Counted from the first letter of the stretch, positions 1-13,189 are shown. The stretch: 64,000 nucleotides of DNA from Chamaelirium japonicum (GCA_947650365.1 OX393551.1:1198001-1262000); one strand, 5' to 3'. Program-made: numbers and translations. Notes: generated by a model from the letters alone, not told the origin.

Positions 1-84
1 GACGTTCATACCTAATCCATATTTAAATCTCTCCTACCTGTAATCACTTACATATAGGTTTTTTTTCTTCCACTTATGTTCGTT
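1..84. other. Unassigned window edge
   Basis: AT-rich sequence containing a T run. It has no recognisable unit motif, no ORF and no dyad that I can tie to the neighbouring array. It may be the eroded end of an AT-rich block that begins outside the window. Confidence 0.4.
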
Positions 85-235
85 CACCTCAACGTTATAA
101 TTAGTTAAATAATCATATATCATAATAATGCTACTATAATTTTTTTAATTAAATTAATCATTATATTAAAAAAAAGACAGAAGAGAATTTAATATGATAA
201 TCATAATAACATTGAGATGATACTTTTGAGAAGTG
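85..235. repeat. Short fold-back form of the AT-rich block
   Basis: The left end has CTCAACGTTATAATTAG and TACTATAATTTTTTTAATT. The right end has ATGATAATCATAATAAC followed by ATTGAGATGATAC, the reverse complement of the usual left end. The two ends of the AT-rich block are thus joined head to head with most of the middle deleted. The right side runs into GAGAAGTGGAGTTTTG, the reverse-strand internal region of a TRIM-like unit. Confidence 0.55.
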
Positions 236-597
236 GAGTTTTGAAATTTAGATTCCTTCTTACTTCAAACTTATACCCGTGGCCAATGGACTGGAGCAGA
301 ACTTATTCTTTCTTCTCTTTTCGTTTATCTCTCCGTTCTATTCTTTCTTCTTCTATCTCTTGTCTTTGTTTCTCTCTCCGTTTTCTTATGTCTGGTCGGC
401 TGGGCTCGACAAGGTCATGCTGATAACGCATTGTGAGATGGGAGATTGCTTATTTATTTTAGTTATTTTATTTATTTTAATTAATATTTTCTAAATAAAA
501 TTATATAATTAATTCTCTCAATTAGTAAGTTTACCCTATAAATAGACTGGAGCAGGACTTCTCCTTTCTTCCCTCTTCATTTATAATTTAATTAAAA
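236..597 (-). repeat. Reverse-oriented TRIM-like unit fragments
   Basis: Reverse-strand internal region: TTTAGATTCCTTCTTACTTC, TGGCCAATGGACTGGAGCAG, a long CT-rich tract, then the GGTCGGCTGGGCTCGAC and CTGATAACGCATTGTGAGATGG motifs near 395-442. It then breaks into AT-rich sequence and a second short fragment at about 530-580. No coding capacity beyond repeat frames. Confidence 0.65.
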
Positions 598-1335
598 AAG
601 TATTATCTCAACGTTATTATGATTATCATAGTATTGTTACTATAATTTTTTTAATTAAATTATTTATTTATTAAATAATTTAAATAATTAAATAATTTAA
701 TTATTAAGTTTTTAGTAAAATAAATAATTTATTTAATATTAAATAGATGATTAATTTAAATCATATACGAAGAAATATTATAGAAACCCTATTTATTAAA
801 TTATCATAGTTTAATTTTTTTAAATTATAGTAACATTACTATGATAATCATTATTTCTTTAATAACTTATTTATTTAAATATTTATTCAATTTATTAAAA
901 AATTAGTTATTTAATAAGTAAATAATCTATTTAATACTTTTCTACACTAAATAAATTTTTAAATATTAAAATAATTAACTTATTATTTAATTAATTAAAA
1001 ATAAATAATAATTAATAAAATAAATTACTAAAATGAATTAATAAATTAATTATATAATTAAATCATTATTTATTTATTCAATAATTTAAATAAACAAATA
1101 GTTACCTAATTGAATTATTTAATAATATAATCATAATAAATAAATAATATAATAAATTTAATTTAATAACTAGATAATTCAATAATTAAATAAATTAATT
1201 ATTTTCCTAAAAACTTAATTATTTAAATTATAAAATTAATTTAAATATTTCAAAATTAAATAAATAATTAATCTAATTAAAAAAATTATAGTAACATTAC
1301 TATAATAATCAGTATAACGTAGAGATGACTGGTCA
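598..1335. repeat. AT-rich block with inverted end modules
   Basis: About 740 bp made almost wholly of TTAATTAAATAATTT-like sequence. It opens with ATCTCAACGTTATTATGATT and TACTATAATTTTTTTAATT. It closes with the reverse complement of the same module (AAAAAAATTATAGTAACATT, then GTAGAGATGA). Both ends therefore form a pair of inverted repeats of roughly 60 bp. No ORF. Comparable blocks recur at 15.8, 27.3, 34.1 and 39.4 kb. Confidence 0.65.
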
Positions 1336-2224
1336 GCCTTAATTATTTATAGGGTAAGCTTACTTAGGGCCTAAGCAATCTATAGGAAACCCTAATCAAT
1401 GGGAGAGATTCAATAATGGATAGCGATCCGATAATAAGAGAGAGAAGATAGAAAAGAGAAGACGTCCTGCTCTAGTCCATTCACCACAGGTATAGGTGTG
1501 AAGTAAGAAAGATGGCTGTCCATCGTCGGATCTCTCCCATGGATTAGGATTTCCCATATATTGTTTAGGCCCTAAGTAAGCTAACCCTATAAATAATATA
1601 TTATCGTTTTAGAGTGGGGCATGTTTGACGGCTCTCTCTTTCTCCCATATCATAACATGTTATCAGTATGAACATGTCGAGCCCAACCGACCAGTCGCAA
1701 GAAAACGGAGAGAAAAACGAAGATAGAAGAGCAAGAAGAAGAGATAAGAGAACGGAGAGATTAATGAAGAGAGAAAAGAGAAGAAGTCCTGCTTCAGTTT
1801 ATTAACTACGGGTATCGGTATGAAGTAAAAAGGAATCTAAATTCTAAAACTCCTCAGAAGAGAGAGAAGAAGAGAGAAGAGAACAGAGAGATAAATAAAG
1901 AAAGGAGAAAGAAGAAGTCCTGCTCCAGTCTATTGGCCACAGGTATAGATGTAAAGTAAGAAAGGAATCTAATTAGGGTACGATATATTTGACGGCTCTC
2001 ACTTTCTCCCATCTCACAACACGTTATCAGTACGAATATGTCGAGCCTAGCTGACTAGTCACTAGAAAACAGATAGAGAAACAAAGAGAGAAGAGAGAAG
2101 AAGTCCTACTCCAGTCCATTAGCCACGGGTATAGGTGTGAAGTAGTGTGAAGTAAGAAGGAGTCTAAATTCCAAAACTTAACTTCTCACTAAATAATATA
2201 GGACCCCTTTAGGGTGGGGCACGT
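1336..2224. repeat. TRIM-like units, mainly forward
   Basis: A reverse LTR piece with the GGGTAAGCTTACTTAGGGCC motif (about 1,345-1,460) is followed by forward LTR pieces and two forward PBS-like motifs near 1,654 and 2,020, each trailed by a GA-rich tract. A further LTR start (ACCCCTTTAGGGTGGGGCAC) at about 2,200 is cut off by the next AT-rich block. Confidence 0.6.
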
Positions 2225-2690
2225 TTGACGGCTCTTTCTTTTTTAAGCATAAACTTAAAATATTTAATCTTTTTATAAATTTTCTTTAGAGTGGGGCACT
2301 ATTATTTATCTCTACGTTCTCTCACTCCGTTTAAATAATTAACTAATTATTTAATTATTCAAAAATAAGATAATAATTAAAGAAATAACTAGTAAAATGA
2401 ATTAATAAATTAATTATACAATTAAATCATTATTTCTTTATTTAATTTTTAATTAATTAAATAGTTACCTAATTTAATTATTTCATAATAAAATAATAAT
2501 AAATAAATAAAATAATAAATTTAATTAAATAATTAGATAATTAAATAATTAAATAAAATAATTATTTTAATAAAAACTTAATTATTAAATTATTTAAATT
2601 AATTAATAATTAATTAAAATTTAATTTAATTTAAAATTTATAGCAATATTAATATGATAATCATAATAACGTTGAGATGATACTATTGAG
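2225..2690. repeat. AT-rich block
   Basis: AT-rich spacer related to the block at 598-1,335. It ends with the module ATAACGTTGAGATGATACT next to a reverse-oriented unit. A small LTR scrap (TTTAGAGTGGGGCAC) sits near 2,285-2,300. No ORF and no other feature seen. Confidence 0.55.
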
Positions 2691-4701
2691 AAGTGGAGTT
2701 TTTGAATTTAGATTCCTTCTTACTTCATACATATACCCGTGGCCAATGGACTAGAGCATGACTTCTTCTTACTTAGGGCTTAAGCAATCTATGAGAAACC
2801 CTAATCCATGGGAAAGATCCGATGGTAGACAGCTATCTGATAATTAGAAAGAGAAGAACAGAGAAGATAGAAAAAGTCCAGCTCCAGTCCATTCACCATG
2901 GGTATAGGTGTGAAGTAAGAATAATGGTTGTCCACCGTCGGATCTCTCCTATGGATTAGGGTTTCCTATAGATTACTTAGGCCTTAAGTAAGCTTACCCT
3001 ATAAATTATAAATTATCCCTTTAGGGTGGATAATGTTTGATGGCTTTTTCTTTCTCCCATTTCACAACACGTTATCAGTACGAACATATCGAGCCCAGCC
3101 GACCAGTCGCAAGAAAACAGAGAGAGAAACGAAGATAGAAGAGAAAGAAAAGAAGAGAGAAAAGAACAGAGAGATAAATAAAGAGGGAAGAGAAAAGAAG
3201 TCCTACTCTAGTTCATTGGCCATGGGTATTGGTGTGAAGTAAGAAGGAATCTAAATTCCAAAACTTCACAAAAGAGAGAAAAAGAGAGAAGATAACGAAG
3301 AGATAAATAAAAAGAGAAAAGAGAAGAAGTCCTACTCCAGTCCATTGGCCACGGGTATAAGTGTGAAGTAAGAAGGAATCTAAATTCCAAATCTCCATAG
3401 AAAAGAAAGAAGAAGAGAGACTAAATATAGAGCAGGACTATAAATAATATTAGTTAAATAATCTCTCCCATTCAGCACGAACATGTCGAGCCCAGCCAAT
3501 CAATCATAAGAAAATAGAGAGAGAAACGAAGAAAGAAAAGAGAGAAGAGAACAGAGAGACAAATGAAGAAATAAGAGAGAAGAAGTCCTGCTCCAGTCCA
3601 TTCGCCACGGGTATAGGTGTGAAGTAAGAAGGAATCTAAATTCCAAAACTCTAGTTCTTAATAATATAATTAAATCTTTCCATTCTCTTCTTTCTTCTTC
3701 TCTCTCTATTATCTTCTCATCTCTCTTTGTTTTCTTATGACTGGTCGGCTGGGCTCGATATGTTCGTACTGATAACGTGTTGTGAGATGGGAGAAAGAGA
3801 GAAAAGAACAAAGAGATAAACGAGGAGAGAAGTGAGAAGAAGTCCTGCTTATGCCCTAAGTAATCTCCTATGTATTAGGATTTGTCGTAGATTGCTTAGG
3901 CCCTAAGTAATCTTACCTAATAAATAATATACCTGTGTCCTCTCCAATCCATTGGCCATGGGATAGGTGTGAAGTAAAAAGGAATGTAAATTCCAAAACT
4001 CCACTTCTTAATATTTATACAACTCCTTTAAGGTGGGCATATTTAATAGCTTTCCCTTTCTTCAATCTCGCAACACATTATCAGCTCGAACATATCGAGC
4101 CGAGCCGACTAGTCATAAAAAAATGGAGAGAGAAATAATGACAGAAGTGGAGTTTTGGAATTTATATTCTTTCTTACCTCATATATATACCCATGGATAA
4201 TGGATTGGAGCATGACTTCTTCTCTCTTTTCTCTTCGTTTATCTCTCCGTTCTCTTCTCTCTTTTTTTCTTTCTTCTGTCTTCATTTCTTTCTCTGTTTT
4301 CTTGTGACTGGTCAGCTGGGCTCGATATGTTCGTACTGATAATGTGTTGTGAGATTAAATAAGTATAATAAATAAAGAGATGGTAGAGATCTGATGGGTC
4401 ATATAAATATTAAGAAGTAGAGTTTTGGAATTTAGTTTTCTTCTTACTTCATAACTATACCCGTGGTGAATGGACTGGAGTAGGAGTTCTTCTCTCTTCT
4501 CTTTTTGTTTACCTCTCCGTTCTCTTCTTTCTTCTTTAAAAATATACGACCCCTTTATGGTAGGGCACGTTTGACGGCTCTTTTCTTCCATCTCAAAACA
4601 CATTATCAGCATGAACATGTCGAAAAGAGAAAAAGTTCTGTAATCAATTAAATATTTATTTAATTAGATTTTATGGGGCTCGATATATTGTGCTAATAAT
4701 G
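2691..4701. repeat. TRIM-like units in mixed orientation
   Basis: Orientation alternates: reverse internal piece at 2,691, forward LTR with telo-box and TATA at 2,930-3,065, forward PBS-like motifs near 3,068 and 4,073, reverse motifs near 3,765 and 4,330, forward near 4,592 and reverse near 4,690. The unit at about 3,460-3,500 lacks the LTR and joins an AT scrap directly to CAGCACGAACATGTCGAGCC. CT-rich and GA-rich tracts sit at most of the orientation switches. Confidence 0.6.
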
Positions 4702-4869
4702 TGTTGTGAGATGGGAGAAAAAGAGAGCCGTCAAATGTGCCCCACCCTTAAAGGGTCGTATATTATTTATAGGGTAAGCTTACTAAGGGCCTAAGCAATC
4801 TATGGGAAACCCTAATCCACGGGAGAGATCCGATGGTGGGCAGCCATCCGATCGAACGATCTCATAACA
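4702..4869 (-). repeat. Full 168-bp TRIM-like LTR
   Basis: On the reverse strand it begins TGTTATGAGATC (4,869 end) and ends CATCTCACAACA (4,702 end); these 12-bp termini are near-perfect inverted complements. Inside are the telo-box AAACCCTAA, the dyad around GGCC, TAAGCTTA and a TATAAATA box. The length equals that of the copies at 5,417, 13,659 and 27,178. The reverse PBS-like motif (here GTGCTAATAATG) abuts its 3' end. Confidence 0.65.
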
Positions 4870-5416
4870 GTTGCAATATTTTAAATTTTTTTTTAAAAAA
4901 ATATTAATTATTTTTTAGGCAAAAAATTTGTTTATTTAAATTAATTATTTTACTAAAAACTTAATTTATAAATTTTTTAAATTATTAAATAATTTAAACG
5001 AAGATAAATAATAGAGAAGAGAGGAGAAGTCTTGCTCCAGTCCATTCACCACGGGTATAGGTGCGAAGTAAAAAAGAATCTAAATTCTAAAACTTCATTT
5101 CTCAATAGTACCATCTCAACGTTACTATGATTATTATAGTAAATTCTCTTCTCTCTTCGTTTTAATTAAACGATTAATTTAATTAAAAAAATTATAGTAG
5201 CAACACTCTACTTAATTATCATAGTAATAAAATAAAGTGAGAAGAGAGAAGATAATTAAATATTTATTTGATTATTTAATTATTTAACTATTTAATTTAT
5301 TAAATAATTAAATTAATTAAATAATAGGAAGTAAAGAAAGAAGATGAAGCACACTCGAATTTTTTGCTTTAAGAATATTTTACATTTTTCTTTAAAAAAA
5401 TATAAAACATTACAAC
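4870..5416. repeat. AT-rich remnants, forward internal fragment and short AT block
   Basis: 4,870-4,995 is the AT-rich sequence normally found 5' of the LTR, read in reverse. 4,996-5,105 is a forward internal fragment with the GA tract and TCCATTCACCACGGGTATAG. 5,106-5,416 is a shortened AT block that ends with the conserved stretch of about 92 bp (AATAGGAAGTAAAGAAAGAA ... ACATTACAAC) found immediately 5' of every full LTR copy. Confidence 0.55.
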
Positions 5417-5584
5417 TGTTGTGAGATCGTTCAATCGGATGGCTGTCTACAGTCGGACCTCTCCTATGGATTAGGGTTTCTCGTAGATTGCTTAGGCCCT
5501 AAGTAAGCTTACCCTATAAATAATATACAACACCTTTAGGGTGGGGCACGCTTGACGGCCCTATTTTTCTCCCATCTTATAATA
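5417..5584 (+). repeat. Full 168-bp TRIM-like LTR
   Basis: It begins TGTTGTGAGATC and ends at ATCTTATAATA just before CGTTATCAGCACGAAC. In order it holds GGATTAGGGTTTC (telo-box on the reverse strand), GCTTAGGCCCTAAG, TAAGCTTACC, TATAAATAATATAC and the CTTTAGGGTGGGGC block. TG start, CA-like end, TATA box and adjoining PBS-like motif are the basis for calling it an LTR. Confidence 0.65.
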
Positions 5585-8500
5585 CGTTATCAGCACGAAC
5601 ATATCGAGCCCAGCCGACTATTCGCAAAACAACAGAGAGAGAAACGAAGACACGAGAGAGAGAAGAAGAGAGAAGATAACGAAGAGATAAACGAAGATAA
5701 AAGAGAGAAGAAGTCTCGCTCCAGTCCACTAGCCATGGGTATAAGTATGAAGTAAGAAGAAATCTAAATTCGAAAACTCTACTTCTATCTTTATTTCTCT
5801 CTCCGTTTCCTTACAATTGGTCGGCTAGGCTCGATATATTCATGCTGATAACATGTTAAGCGATGGGAGAAAGAAAAAAGAGAATGGAGAGATAAACGAA
5901 GAGAGAAGAGAGAAAAAGTCCTACTCTCTCTAGTTTAAAATAATTTTCTATCTCTTTTCTACCAATACTTATTTATTTTATTTTATACTATAAGAGAAAG
6001 AGAGAGAAATAAAGAAAACGGGGAGAGAAATGGGGAGATAAACAAAAGATAACATGTTATAAGATGAGAGAAAGAGAGAGCCGTCAAATATGCCCTACCC
6101 TAAAGGGGTCGTATATTATTTATAGGGTAAGTAGTGTGAGATGGGAGAAAGAGAGAGCCGTAAAACATGCCCTAACCTAAAGGGGTCGAATATTATTTAT
6201 AGGGTAAGCTTACTTAGGGCCTAAGAATTCTATGAAAACCCTAATCCATGGGAAAAGAGAGAAGAGAATAAAGAATTTTAATTATATTATTGAGAAGTAA
6301 AGTTTTGGAATTTAGATTCCTTCTTAATTAAACTAGATATGTTATCAGCACGAACATATCGAGCCCAGCCGACCAGTTGCAAGAAAACAGAGAGAGAAAC
6401 AAAGACAGAAGTGGAGTTTTGGAATTTGGATTCTATCTTACTTTACACCTATACCCATGGCCAATGGACTGGAGCATGACTTCTTCTCTCTTATTTATCT
6501 CTCTATTCTCTTCTCTCTTCTTCTTCTCTCTCCTGTCTTCATTTTTCTCTTTATTTTCTTGCGACTGGTTGGCTGGGCTTGACATGTTTATGCTGATAAC
6601 GTATTATGATTTGGGAGAAAAAGATAGAGCCGTCAAATATGCCCTACCCTAAAGGGGTCATGTATTATTTATAGGGTATGCTTACTTAGAGCCTAAGCAA
6701 TCTATAGGAAATGCTAATCTATAGGAGAAGAGAGAAGAGAATGGAGATATTTAATTATATTATTGAGAAATGGAGTTTTGGAATTCAGATTCCTTCTTAC
6801 TTTAAACATATACCCATGGCTAATGTACTGGTGCAGAACTTCTTCTCTCTTCATTTATCTCTCTGTTCTCTTCTCTTTTCGTCTCTCTCTTCTATCTTTG
6901 TTTCTCTCTCTGTTTTCTTGTGACTATTCCTCTGGGCTTGATATGTTCATATAGATAATGTGTTGTGAGATGGGAGAAAGAGAGAGCCGTCAAACGTGCC
7001 CTACCATAAAAGGGTCATATAAATATTAAGAAGTGGTATTTTGGAATTTAGATTCATTCTTACGTCAAATCTATACCCGTGGGCAATGGACTGGAGCAGG
7101 ATTTCTTCTCTCTTCTATCTTTGTTTATCTCTTTATTATTTTCTTTCTACTTCTCTCTCTTCTGTCTTCGTTTCTCTTTTTGTTTTCTTGTGACTGGTCG
7201 GTTGGGCTCGATATGTTCATGCTGATAACGTATTATGAGATAGGATAAAGAAAGAGTCGTCAAACTTGCCCTACCCTAAACGGGTCGTATGTTATTTATT
7301 GGGTAAGCTTACATAGGGCCTAAGCAATCTATGAGAAACCCTAATCCATGGGAGAAGAAAGAAGGGAAAGAAGAGATTTAATTATATTATTGAGAAGTAA
7401 AATTTTGGAATTTAGATTTCTTACTTCACACCTATACCCGTGGCGAATGGACTGAAGCATGACTTCTTATGTCTTCTCTTTTCATTTATCTCTTCATTCT
7501 CTTCTCACTTGTCATAACATATTATCAGCACGAACATGTCGAGCCCAGCCGACCACTCATAAGAAAACTAAGAGAAAAACAAAGACAAAAGTGAGAGATG
7601 AAGAGATAAGAGAATGGAAAGAAACATAAAGAGAGAAGAGAGAATAAGTCCTGCTACAGTCCATTGGCCACGGGTATAGGTGTGAAGTAAGAATGAATCT
7701 AAATTCCGAAACTCCATAGAAGAGAGAGAAGAAGAGAGAAGACAATCGAGAGATAAATGAAGTTTGAAGAGAAAAGAAGTCCTACTCCAGTCCATTGGCC
7801 ATGGGTATAGGTGTGAAGTAAGAAGGAATCTAAATTCCAAAACTCCATTTCTATCTTTGTTTCTCTCTCTATTTTCTTGTGACTGGTCGGTTGGGCTCGA
7901 TATTTTCGTACTTATAACGTGTTATGAGATGGGAGAAATAGAGAACCATCAAACATGCCCTTCCCTAAAGGGGTTATATATTATTTGTAGGGTAAGCTTA
8001 ATTAGGGCCATCATCGAATCTCTCCCATGGATTAGGATTTCCTATAGATTGCTTAGGACCTAAGTAATCTTACCTTATAAATAATATATGACCCTTTTAG
8101 GGTGGGGCACGTTTGACGACACTCTCTTTCTCTTATCTCATAACAAGTTATCATTACGAACATATCGAGCCCACCCGACCAGTCACAAGAAAACGGAGAG
8201 AGAAACGAAGACAGAAGTTGAGTTTAGAAATTTATATTCCTTCTTATGTCACACCTATACCCGTGGCCAATGGACTAGAGTAGAACTTCTTCTCTCTTCA
8301 TTTATCTCTCCATTCTCTTCTCTTTTTTTTCTCTCTTATGTGGAGTTTTGGAATTTAGATTCCTTCTTACTTTACAGCCATACGCATGGCCAAAAGACTG
8401 GAGCAGGACTTCTTCTATCTTCTCTCTTCGTTTATCTTTCTGTTATCTTCTCTCTCTTCTATCATCTTTTCTCTCTCTATTTTCTTGTGACTGGTCGGTT

Positions 8501-11500
8501 AGGTTCGACATATTCATGTTGATAATGTGTTGTGAGAATAGAGAAAAGAACGGAGAGACAAACGAAGAGAGAAGAGAGAAGAAGTTCTGTTCCAGTCCAT
8601 TTGCCATAGGTATTGGTGTGAATTAAGAAAGATTCTAAATTCCAAAACTCCACTTCTCAATAATATAATTAAATCTCTTCGTTCTTTTTTCTTTTCGTCT
8701 ATGGATTAAGGTTTCCCATATATTGCTTAGGCCCTAAGTAAGCTTATCCTATAAATAATATACGACCCTTTTAGGGTGGGGCACGTTTGATGGCTCTCTC
8801 TTTCTTCCATCTCATAGCATGTTATCAGTACGAATATGTCGAGCCTAGCCGACCAGTCGCAAGAAAATAGTAAGAGAAATGAAGACAAAGGTGGAGTTTT
8901 GGTATTCATATTCCTTCATACTTCATACTTATACCCGTGGCCAATATACTGGAGCAGTATATCTTCTCTCTTCTCTCTTTATTTATCTCTCTGTTCGCTT
9001 CTCGCTTCTTATCTCTTTTCTGTCTTCGTTAAACTCCACTTCTTCTTTGTATAAACGGATAGAGTAACGAAGACAAAAGAGAAAGAAAAAAAGAGAAGAA
9101 AATGGAGAGATAAATGAAGAGAGAAGAAGTCCTACTCAAGTCCATTGGCCACGGCTATAGGTGTGAAGTTCTCTATTTTCTCTTTATTTATCTCTCTATT
9201 CTCTTCTCGCTTCTTATGTCTCTTCTGTCTTCGTTAAACTCTTCTTCTTCTTCAATAAAGGGATAAAGAAACGTAGACAGAAGTAAGAGAAGAAGAGAAA
9301 AAAGAATGGAGAGATAAACGAAGAGAGAAGAGTGAAAAAGTCCTGCTCTAGTCTATTAGCCACGGGTATAGGTGTGAAGTAAGAAGGAATTTAAAATCCA
9401 AAACTCCACTTCTATCTTCGTTTCTCTTTCTGTTTTTTTATGACTGATCAGCTGGGCCCCATATGTTCGTGCTGATAAAGTGTTATGAGATAGGAGAAAG
9501 GAAGAGTCATCAAACGTGCCCCACCCTAAAGGGGTCATATATTATTTATAGGGTAAGCTTACTTAGGTCCTAATCAATCTATTGGAAACCCTAATCCATG
9601 GGAGAAGAGAGAAGAGAATAGAGAGATTTAATTACATTATTTAGAAGTGGAGTTTTGGAATTTAGATTCCTTCTTACTTCATACCTATACCCGTGGAGAA
9701 TGGACTGGAGCAATATTTCTTCTCTCTTCTTTCTTCGTTTATCTCTCCCTTCTCTTCTTTCTTCTTTTTTTTTCTCACAACTTGTTATCAGCATGAACAT
9801 ATCGAGCCCAACCGACTACTCATAAGAAACCGGAGAGAAAAACGAAGACAGAAGAGAGGGAAGAAGAGAGAAGAGAATGGAAAGAAAAATAATTTAAATA
9901 ATTTAGTTAAATTCTAAATAGTGGTTGGCTGGGCTTGATATGTTCATGCTGATAACGTGTTGCGAGTAAAGAGAAGAAGAGAGAAGAGAATGAAGAGATA
10001 AATGAAGAAAGAAGAGAGAAGAAGTTTTGCTTCAGTCCATTATCCTCGGGCATATGTGTTAAGTAAGAAGAAATCTAAAACTCCACTTCTTATTAATATA
10101 ATTAAATCTCTCCATTCTCTTCTCTCTTCTCCTATGGATTAGGGTTTCTCATAGATTACTTAGGCCCTAAGTAACCCTATAAATAATATACGACCCCTTT
10201 AGGGTAGGGCATATTTGATGGCTTTCTCATTCTCCTATCTCATAATACGTTATCAGCACAAACATGTCGAGCCCAGTCGACCTGTCGTAAGAAAAACAGA
10301 GATGCAAACGAAGACAAAAGAAGAGGGAAGAGAAAAGAGAGATAAACGATGATAGAAGAGAGAACTTCACACCTATATCCATGGCGATTGGACTGGAGCA
10401 GGACTTCTTCTCTCTTCTCTCTTCGTTGATCTCTCTGTTCTCTTCTCTCTTCTTCTCTCTCTTCTGTCTTCGTGTCTCTTTTCATTTATTGAGAAAAGAA
10501 GTAGAGTTTAACGAAGATAGAAAAGAGAGAAGAAAAAAGAAGAAAAATGAAGAGAGAAGAGAGAAGAAGTCCTGCTCCAGTCAATTGGCCATGGGTACAG
10601 GTGTAAAGTAAGAAGGAATCTAAATTATAAAACTGTACTTCTGTCTTTGTTTTTCTGTCCATTTTCTTATGATGGGTCGGCTGGGCTTGACATGTTCGTG
10701 CTGATAACGTGCTGTGAGATGGGAGAAAGAGAGAGCCGTCAAACATGACCCACCCTAAAGGGGTTGTATATTATTTATAAGGTAAGCTTACTTAGGGCCT
10801 AAGCAATCCATGGGAAAACATAATCCATGGGAGAAGATAGAAGAGAACAGAGAGATTTAATTATATTATAGAGAAGTGGAGTTTTCTCAATAATATCATC
10901 TCAACATTATTACGATTATCATAGTAAATTCTATTCTCTCTTCGTTTTAATCAATCGATTAATTTAATTAAAAAAATTATAGTAACATTACTATGATAAT
11001 CATAATATCGTTGAGAAGATACTATTAAGAAGTGGTGCTTTGAAATTTAGATTCCTTCTTACTTTATACCTATACTTATGGCTTATGGACTGGAGTATGA
11101 CTTCGTCTCTCTTCTCTTTTCGTTTATCTCTTCATTCTCCTCTTATCTTCTCTCTCTTCTGTCTTCGTTTCTCTCTCCGTTTTCTTCTGACTGGTCAGCT
11201 GGGCTCGACATGTTCGTGCTGATAACATACTGTGAGATGAGAGAAAGAGAGAGCCATCAATCGTGCCCTACCCTAAAGGGGTCGTATATTATTTATAGGG
11301 TAAGCTTACTTAGTGCCTAAGCAATCTATGAAAAACCCTAATCCATGGGAGAAAAAAGAAGAGAACAGAGAGATTTAATTATATTATTAAGAAGTGGAGT
11401 TTTGGAATTTAGATTCCTTCTTACTTCATACCTATACCCATGGCCAATGGACTAGAACATGACTTCTTCTCTCTACTATCTTTGTTTATCTCTCCATTCT

Positions 11501-12469
11501 CTTCTTTCTTCTTCTTTCTTTTGTCTTTGTTTCTCTCTCTGTTTTCTTGCAACTGGTCGTTGGGCTCGACATGTTCGTGCTGATAACGTGTTGTGAGATA
11601 GGAGAAAGAGAGAGCCATTAAACATGCCCCACCCTAAAGGGGTCGTATATTTTATAGGGTAAGTTTACTTAGGGCCTAAGTATTCTATGAGAAACCGTAA
11701 TCTATAGAAGATATCCGATAGTGTATCTCTTAATATTTGAACTTAGGGCCTAAGCAATTCGGGTGTGCCACTTCTTACTATCGAGCACAGCCGACCAATC
11801 GTATCTCTCTCTTCTGACTTTGTTTATCTCTTCGTTCTCTTCTCTCTTTTTCTGTCACTTCTATGAAGTTTTGGAATTTAGATTCCTTCTTACTTCACAC
11901 CTATATCCATGGCTAATGGATTTGAGAAGGACTTCTTTTCTTTTCTCTCTTCGGAGAGATTTGAGAGAAGAAGAAAGAAAAGAACAAAGAGATAAATAAA
12001 GAGAGAAGAAAGAAAAGAGAAGAGAGAAGAAGTCCTGCTCCAGTCCATTGACCACGAGTATAGGTATGAAGTAAGAAGAAATCTAAATTCCAAAACTTCT
12101 CTTCTATCTTTGTCTCTCTCTATTTTCTTGCGACTGGTAGGCTGGGCTTGATATATTCGTGCTGATAATGTGTTGTGAGATGGGAGAAAGAGAGAGCCGT
12201 CAAAAGTGCCCCACCCTAAAGGGGTCAAATATTATTTATAGGGTAAATATTATTAGATGAGAGATTGAAAGAGCCATAAATGTGCCCCACCCTAAAGGGG
12301 TAGTATATTATTTATAGGGTAAGCTTACTTAGGGCCTAAGCAATCTACAGAAAACCCTAATCCATGGGACAAGAGAGAAGAGAACGGGGAGATTTAATTA
12401 TAATATATGACCTCTTTAGGGTGGAGCAAGTTTGACGACTCTCTCTTTCTCCCATCTCACAACACATTA
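5585..12469. repeat. Dense run of TRIM-like units, mixed orientation
   Basis: About 18 partial units. Forward PBS-like motifs lie near 5,585, 6,345, 7,525, 8,145, 8,822, 9,785 and 10,247. Reverse motifs lie near 5,845, 6,590, 6,950, 7,215, 7,905, 8,515, 9,470, 9,945, 10,700, 11,215, 11,575 and 12,160. Many units lack the 5' half of the LTR, so the internal end (CTTCTCAATA) joins at ATTTATA to ACGACCCC. A short fold-back AT module lies at 10,893-11,030. No credible gene. Confidence 0.65.
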
Positions 12470-13189
12470 ATTAGTAAACTTAATTATTAAATTATTAAAA
12501 TTATTAAAATTTTTAAATTATTTAGTAATTAAATAAATAATTAATTTATTTAAAAAAATTGTAATAATATTACTATAATAATCATAATATCGTTGAGATG
12601 ATACTATTGAGAAGTGGAGTTTTGGAATTTAGATTCCTTCTTACTTCACACCTATACCCATTGTGATAATTAATTACATATAATTAACTATTTATAAGGT
12701 AAGCTTACTAATTAAGAGAATTAATTTACTAATTATTTAAATAAATAATTAATACGGCCCGTTTAGGGTCGGGCATGTTCGATCAGATGGCTGTCCATCG
12801 TCGGATGTCTCCCATGGATTAGGGTTTCCCATAGGTTGCTTAGGCCTTAAGTAAGCTTACCCTATAAATAAAATACGTTATCAACACGAACATGTCAAGC
12901 CTAGCCGACCAGTCATAAGAAAACAGAGAGAGAAAGGAATACAGGAGAGAGAAAAAAAGAGAGAAGAGAACAGGGAGATAAACGAAGAGAGAAGATAGAA
13001 GAAGTCCTGCTCCAACCTATTGGCCACGGGTATAGGTGTAAAGTCAGAAGAAATCTAATTAGGGTGGGGCATGTTTGATGGCTCTCTCTTTCTTCCATCT
13101 CACAACACATTATAGCACAAACATATCGAACCCAACCGACCATTCATAAGAAAACAGAGAGAGAAACGAATACAAAAGAGAGAGAAGAA
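12470..13189. repeat. AT-rich scraps and LTR fragments
   Basis: 12,475-12,600 is an AT block ending in ATATCGTTGAGATGATAC. After a short reverse internal piece, 12,775-12,870 is a forward LTR fragment with telo-box and TATAAATA whose 3' part is deleted, so the TATA region joins directly to ACGTTATCAACACGAAC. Two more forward PBS-like motifs follow (near 12,872 and 13,103, the second missing three bases). Confidence 0.55.
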
